Assembly (NCBI GenBank): GCA_023436075.1
Contig: JAEZKS010000006.1
Coordinates: 1-7,730 of the forward strand
Direction of reading: 5' to 3'
Source: Methanobacteriota archaeon
Lineage (GTDB): Archaea; Halobacteriota; Methanocellia; Methanocellales; Methanocellaceae
Length of the DNA stretch: 7,730 bases
Positions 4,803-7,730 of the stretch are shown here, piece after piece (position 1 is the stretch's first letter; each line of letters begins with the position of its first letter). Both the position numbers and the translations under genes were made by a program. The notes below the pieces were generated by a model. That model was not told the DNA's origin. It worked only from the letters and a program-made list of their open reading frames with translations, and ran no database searches.

Positions 4803-6709
4803 ACTGCGTCCCCCAGCTCAGCCTGTCGGCTTTTCCCGCTGCCGATCATCATGAAGGTGTTGAACAGGTCGTTGGCTTCCTTGAGCTGCTTCCGAGCCGG
4901 AGCAGCCTGCTTTTCCCTGCCCGCGCCCTCGTAGATGCGCAGCGCCTCGTTGTAGGAGGCGATCGCACTGTCGCAGGCCGAAATGGCCTCGTCGTACCGT
5001 TTTTCCTTGAAGCAGACTTCGGCAAGGTCCATCTCGGCCATGCCGATGCTGACCTTCAGGGAAGCGTAGCTTTCCGTGGTGCGGTCTCCGGGAAGGACGC
5101 CTAACGCCGTCGTATAGCAGTCGATCGCCATGCGGGCGTGCTTCAGCGCGTCGTCGAATTCCCGGGCCTGAGTGAATACTTTACAAATCAGTGTGTTAGC
5201 CAGCCCGGCGCCGGACATTATTGCGCTGTGCTCGTTCGCAGAGCGATCCGGCGTGAAATATTTCGCGGCCGACTTGTAGTGCTCGATGGCAGACCTGGCG
5301 CTGTTCAGCGCGTCATCATAACGACGCGCGCGATTGTACTCTTCGGCCAGCATACTATGCGCATAACCCTGCCGGGAGTCTATTATTGCCGAGTCGTAAC
5401 GCGACAACCCCGGAGTCAGCGTCTTGCTGGCTTCCTCGAACAGCGCCAGCGCCTTCTTGTAGCTCTTGATCGGGTTCTTAGTCGGCGCCAGCGCCACATA
5501 GGCCTGCCCGATCTCTGCATCGATCAGCGCCGCATCCAGTGAGCCGCCGATCCCGGCCGAACGTGCCTCGTCGAGCCGGGATATGGCCAGCAGCGCTTTC
5601 TCTTCGGAGCTTTCGGCCTCTGCCAGTCTACGTAAGACCTGACCGGACGCAAACAGCGCCCTGGCCCGCTCCTCTGCAGTCAGCACGCCCCCTTCCGAGA
5701 GCGCCCTGTCGGAAGCTGCGGCCGCTTTATCCAGCGACTCACGCCTCCCTGTCCTGTCATAGATCGATGCGTAAATACCCGCCAGCCATGCATCCATGGT
5801 CAAGGTGCGGATACGCGCCGGGTTTTTCATATATTCGCCGTACATATAGCCGATGCCCCGGAACGCCGCCATAGCGACCTGTTTTGTTCCGGCGTCGACT
5901 GTGATCTCTTTCAGACATTCGATCGCGTGACATACGACTGGCTCGTTGCCAACGGCCGCCGCAATGGCGCCAGTTTCGACGATGTGTGCGACCATTCCCT
6001 GTGAGGCAGCCTGTGATCGGACATCATCGGCCCGTCTGGCAGCCTCCAGTGCCGCTTTCTGCATGTCGTCCAGCGCCGACCTGGCCGGCCCGGGATCGCC
6101 CGACACCATATACCGCTTCAGCATGCCGAAGAGTTCCATTGATGGCCCAGCCATAGCCGGCTGCACGATCGCGATGGCGTCGGCCGTAGCCGTAGCGTCC
6201 GCGGTGCCATATCTCTCAATGATCTGCCCGACCGCTGCCCTCACGCGCTCCCGCGGTCGCAGGAGATACACGTGAAGGGCGACGAACAGCACGCCTCCGA
6301 GAGCTGAGATTACGGAAAGTACACAGGCGATCAGTAGGTCTATGCCGGCAATCATTCCGGGTTTCCACGCGATGTTGGCGACGATGAAGGCGGGAGAGGC
6401 CAGCATGACGACGAAATACAATGCGTAGCCATCGAGCCCGATCACGCCGTGGTAGTTCCCCGAGTGCAGCGAAGCGACGTAGAGGCACATCATGGCAGCG
6501 ACTGCCGTGACAATAAAAGCGACGGCATCGCAGATCAGGAGAGTGCTCAGCAGCGCTCCGCGTTCCGTATCGCCAGTCATGCCCCGGCCGTCGTACATGA
6601 TCCATAGAAAGATCGTAGCGGCTGCCAGCGACAGGCATACGATGGCACCGAGGGAGACGTAGGTCTCCAGGCCCTTGAGCCGGTCTCGGATGCCCTGACG
6701 GAGAAACAT
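4799..6709 (-). CDS. Membrane protein with four N-terminal helices and a cytoplasmic TPR region
   Basis: This 636-residue protein begins with four predicted membrane helices (about 17-38, 53-80, 94-115 and 119-150). The N terminus is basic (RQGIRDRLKG) and RPRERVR follows helix four, so by the positive-inside rule both ends should be cytoplasmic. Residues 150-400 are Ala-rich and helical. From about 400 there are degenerate tetratricopeptide-type repeats. The clearest hallmarks are RRYDDALNSARSAIEHYKSA (462-481), REFDDALKHARMAIDCYTTA (516-535) and KRYDEAISACDSAIASYNEA (570-589), each followed by a longer inter-repeat linker. TPRs bind protein partners, so this is probably a membrane-anchored scaffold; I know no named family. 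It is the first gene of an operon with the rubrerythrin-like gene, overlapping it by 4 bases. The ATG at 6709 lacks a Shine-Dalgarno but has a TATA-like palindrome centred about 23-27 bases upstream, implying a leaderless message. Confidence 0.85.
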   Translation of the reverse strand: MFLRQGIRDRLKGLETYVSLGAIVCLSLAAATIFLWIMYDGRGMTGDTERGALLSTLLICDAVAFIVTAVAAMMCLYVASLHSGNYHGVIGLDGYALYFVVMLASPAFIVANIAWKPGMIAGIDLLIACVLSVISALGGVLFVALHVYLLRPRERVRAAVGQIIERYGTADATATADAIAIVQPAMAGPSMELFGMLKRYMVSGDPGPARSALDDMQKAALEAARRADDVRSQAASQGMVAHIVETGAIAAAVGNEPVVCHAIECLKEITVDAGTKQVAMAAFRGIGYMYGEYMKNPARIRTLTMDAWLAGIYASIYDRTGRRESLDKAAAASDRALSEGGVLTAEERARALFASGQVLRRLAEAESSEEKALLAISRLDEARSAGIGGSLDAALIDAEIGQAYVALAPTKNPIKSYKKALALFEEASKTLTPGLSRYDSAIIDSRQGYAHSMLAEEYNRARRYDDALNSARSAIEHYKSAAKYFTPDRSANEHSAIMSGAGLANTLICKVFTQAREFDDALKHARMAIDCYTTALGVLPGDRTTESYASLKVSIGMAEMDLAEVCFKEKRYDEAISACDSAIASYNEALRIYEGAGREKQAAPARKQLKEANDLFNTFMMIGSGKSRQAELGDAV

Positions 6710-6722
6710 ATTCAGGTATTTA

Positions 6723-6741
6723 TATTAAATAGTATTTAATA
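6723..6741 (-). promoter_or_regulatory. Palindromic TATA region of the TPR/rubrerythrin-like operon
   Basis: A perfect inverted repeat with 9-bp arms (TATTAAATA and TATTTAATA) flanks a single central G at 6732. On the - strand GTATTAAAT (complement of 6734-6742) sits about 25-33 bases ahead of the ATG at 6709, the expected TATA position for a leaderless transcript. A symmetrical sequence on the TATA box could be a repressor operator, although the AT-richness raises the odds of chance symmetry. Confidence 0.45.
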
Positions 6742-6921
6742 CTTACCATATAATAGATATGATAGCAGCGGCTTTGAGAAGTAAGCCATGTGGAGCGGAC
6801 GCTCGCGCGCGTGACCTGGCCAACGGTAGGGCCTCTTGGGAAGGCTGGGGCAGAATTGAGCCATAGATTTTCAGGAACGACTATACCAGGCCTTGTTTCA
6901 GGCGCTCGTAGAACGAAAACT

Positions 6922-6985
6922 CTCGCCAAGGACTTTTTAACGAAAGGCAACATGATGGAACCGTTTTATTAAAAATCTTGGCGAG
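6922..6985. repeat. Long two-part inverted repeat (hairpin)
   Basis: CTCGCCAAG (6922-6930) is perfectly complementary to CTTGGCGAG (6977-6985). Inside it, TTTTTAA (6934-6940) pairs with TTAAAAA (6969-6975), separated only by a GAC/T internal loop. The result is 16 paired positions around a 28-base loop. Read on the - strand it lies downstream of elp3 and contains T5 runs, so it may act as that gene's terminator or 3'-end structure. It may alternatively be the remains of a dispersed intergenic repeat. Confidence 0.6.
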
Positions 6986-7010
6986 CTTCCGTCCTTGGCG
7001 GCCTTGGCGG
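6977..7010. repeat. CTTGGCG direct repeats, including a perfect 9-bp tandem
   Basis: CTTGGCG occurs at 6977-6983, 6994-7000 and 7003-7009. CCTTGGCGG is perfectly tandem at 6993-7001 and 7002-7010. A fourth copy in inverse orientation is at 6924-6930. The clustering of one heptamer four times in about 90 bases is unlikely by chance and points to a repeat family rather than ordinary spacer. Confidence 0.6.
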
Positions 7011-7149
7011 GAAGATCGTACGATACGTAGCCGAAACAAGTACAAACGACCAAAGCCATGCTGTCTTGACATGAGCGCCAGGCATCCCGTTACGCGTGTG
7101 CGTTTAGAAGCCAGGGCAGAAGTGGGCGACGGATTTCAGGGCAGGACGA

Positions 7150-7730
7150 CTATAAGCTTCTCGACATATACGGCCCGTCGCGCTCGTATCCCAGCTTACG
7201 GTAATACTCCCGAGCACCGATGCCGCTGATCACGGCGATCTTCCCGTAGCCCACCCCTGCGGCGATCTCTTCGGCACGATCGAGAAGGCGCCGGCCATAT
7301 CCCTTGTGCTGCCATGCACCGTCCCTGGCGCCCAGCGGCACCATTTTGCCATAAACGTGCAGTTCCCTTACGATCGCCGCGTCCTGCAACTCCGGCCGGT
7401 GAGGCTTCTCAGGGAATCGCAGGCGGAGGAAGCCAATGAGTGCGTCGATACTTGTATCGTCAAAGGAGAGGAAGTGCTCGGTGCCGCTGCAAACTTCCAT
7501 CCGGTGCTCGTTCATGCTGACAGCCGATGGGTCAGGGACCGCGCCGTTCAGCAGCTTATGCCCGATTTCACGGCACCTGATGCAGCGGCATTTCTTCTGT
7601 GACTGTCGCAGTATGTCTGCGGAGATCTGCCGGACGTTACTCTTGGTCACGCCGTCCGAGACGTGTTTCACCGGTATGTCCCGCTGGATGCGCTGCAGCC
7701 GGACCCATGGCGGCAGGGACTCCTTGATGC
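7150..7730 (-). CDS. elp3: Elp3, tRNA U34 carboxymethyltransferase (C-terminal part)
   Basis: The frame is open from the window's right edge to TAG at 7150-7152, giving the last 192 codons; archaeal Elp3 is usually about 500-550 residues, so the radical SAM domain lies outside. Elp3 uses acetyl-CoA and radical SAM chemistry to add a carboxymethyl group at C5 of wobble uridine in tRNA. Visible landmarks include LPPWVRLQRIQRDIP at the entry and the Cys cluster CRCIRCREIGH. SGTEHFLSFDD, GFLRLRFPE and IVRELHVYGKMVPLG follow. The GNAT acetyl-CoA motif is QHKGYGRRLL, and the ending is VISGIGAREYYRKLGYERDGPYM. All are strongly typical. The GTG at 7669-7671 is an internal Val, not a start, because homology continues upstream of it. 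No T-run follows the stop closely; the hairpin at 6922-6985 is the nearest structural candidate for a 3' end. Confidence 0.95.
   Translation of the reverse strand, partial: IKESLPPWVRLQRIQRDIPVKHVSDGVTKSNVRQISADILRQSQKKCRCIRCREIGHKLLNGAVPDPSAVSMNEHRMEVCSGTEHFLSFDDTSIDALIGFLRLRFPEKPHRPELQDAAIVRELHVYGKMVPLGARDGAWQHKGYGRRLLDRAEEIAAGVGYGKIAVISGIGAREYYRKLGYERDGPYMSRSL

Larger units (their letters stand above)
6742..7149. other. Non-coding spacer between the TPR operon and elp3
   Basis: I see no convincing gene here. Two overlapping frames of 60-77 codons on opposite strands (6790-6972 and 6720-6953) have no recognisable motifs and run through the hairpin/repeat element. No tRNA-like cloverleaf was evident by eye. 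The notable contents are the inverted repeat at 6922-6985 and CTTGGCG repeats to 7010. Because both flanking genes are on the - strand, this spacer must hold the 3' end of the elp3 transcript and the promoter of the TPR gene. Confidence 0.6.

Noticed and set aside
5138..5874. + strand frames opposite the TPR membrane protein
   Set aside because: Their translations are Arg-rich shadows of an Ala/Glu-rich helical repeat protein on the other strand.
6720..6972. Two overlapping small frames on opposite strands in the spacer before elp3
   Set aside because: Neither has a ribosome site, a motif or plausible composition, and both run through the inverted repeat. One covers the palindromic promoter region.
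7150..7671. Stand-alone GNAT acetyltransferase starting at the GTG at 7671
   Set aside because: Elp3-specific sequence (PPWVRLQRIQRDIP) continues in frame upstream to the window edge, so this is the C-terminal part of elp3.

Overview
The window looks like a piece of a methanogenic euryarchaeal chromosome. The best guess from gene content is the Methanocellales/Methanosarcinales side, for example Methanocella, but no marker here settles the genus. The archaeal signs are a pyruvoyl-dependent arginine decarboxylase, an Elp3-type tRNA-modifying enzyme, and a large PAPS-reductase-like protein fused to zinc-ribbon, PUA-like and ferredoxin domains. TATA-like boxes also lie about 25-30 bases ahead of several starts that have little or no Shine-Dalgarno sequence. 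The coding DNA is GC-rich with strong third-position GC, which produces many long false antisense reading frames. The intergenic stretches are AT-rich.

Layout from left to right. Bases 1-86 are the 3' end of a + strand gene encoding a Gly/Gln-rich tandem-repeat tail, followed by a hairpin and T-run that may be its terminator. Bases 249-1271 (- strand) are a two-gene operon: pdaD (agmatine synthesis) followed by an uncharacterised protein with two CxxC pairs at each end. A 71-residue two-helix membrane protein (1326-1541, +) diverges from pdaD. Bases 1609-3588 (-) encode the 659-residue PAPS-reductase-like protein. A 181-base spacer with a 22-bp tandem repeat separates it from a divergent YjbQ-family gene (3770-4186, +). 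Bases 4251-6709 (-) are a second two-gene operon: a four-helix membrane protein with a cytoplasmic TPR region, overlapping by 4 bases a rubrerythrin-like protein that has lost most diiron ligands but keeps its rubredoxin-type Cys4 knuckle. After 440 bases of non-coding DNA with a palindromic promoter region and a hairpin/repeat element, the window ends inside the 3' part of elp3 (7150-7730, -).

How the genes might work together. Most are single housekeeping or orphan units. Two themes are worth attention. One is RNA and sulfur chemistry: Elp3 modifies tRNA U34, and the PAPS-reductase-like protein joins a PP-loop, a PUA-like domain and Fe-S sites, which is suggestive of RNA thiolation but unproven. 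The other is the translationally coupled pair of a membrane TPR protein and a degenerate rubrerythrin. This pair is the best candidate here for an undescribed module, possibly a membrane-tethered scaffold with a small metal-binding partner. No mobile genes, CRISPR arrays, rRNAs or tRNAs were seen.
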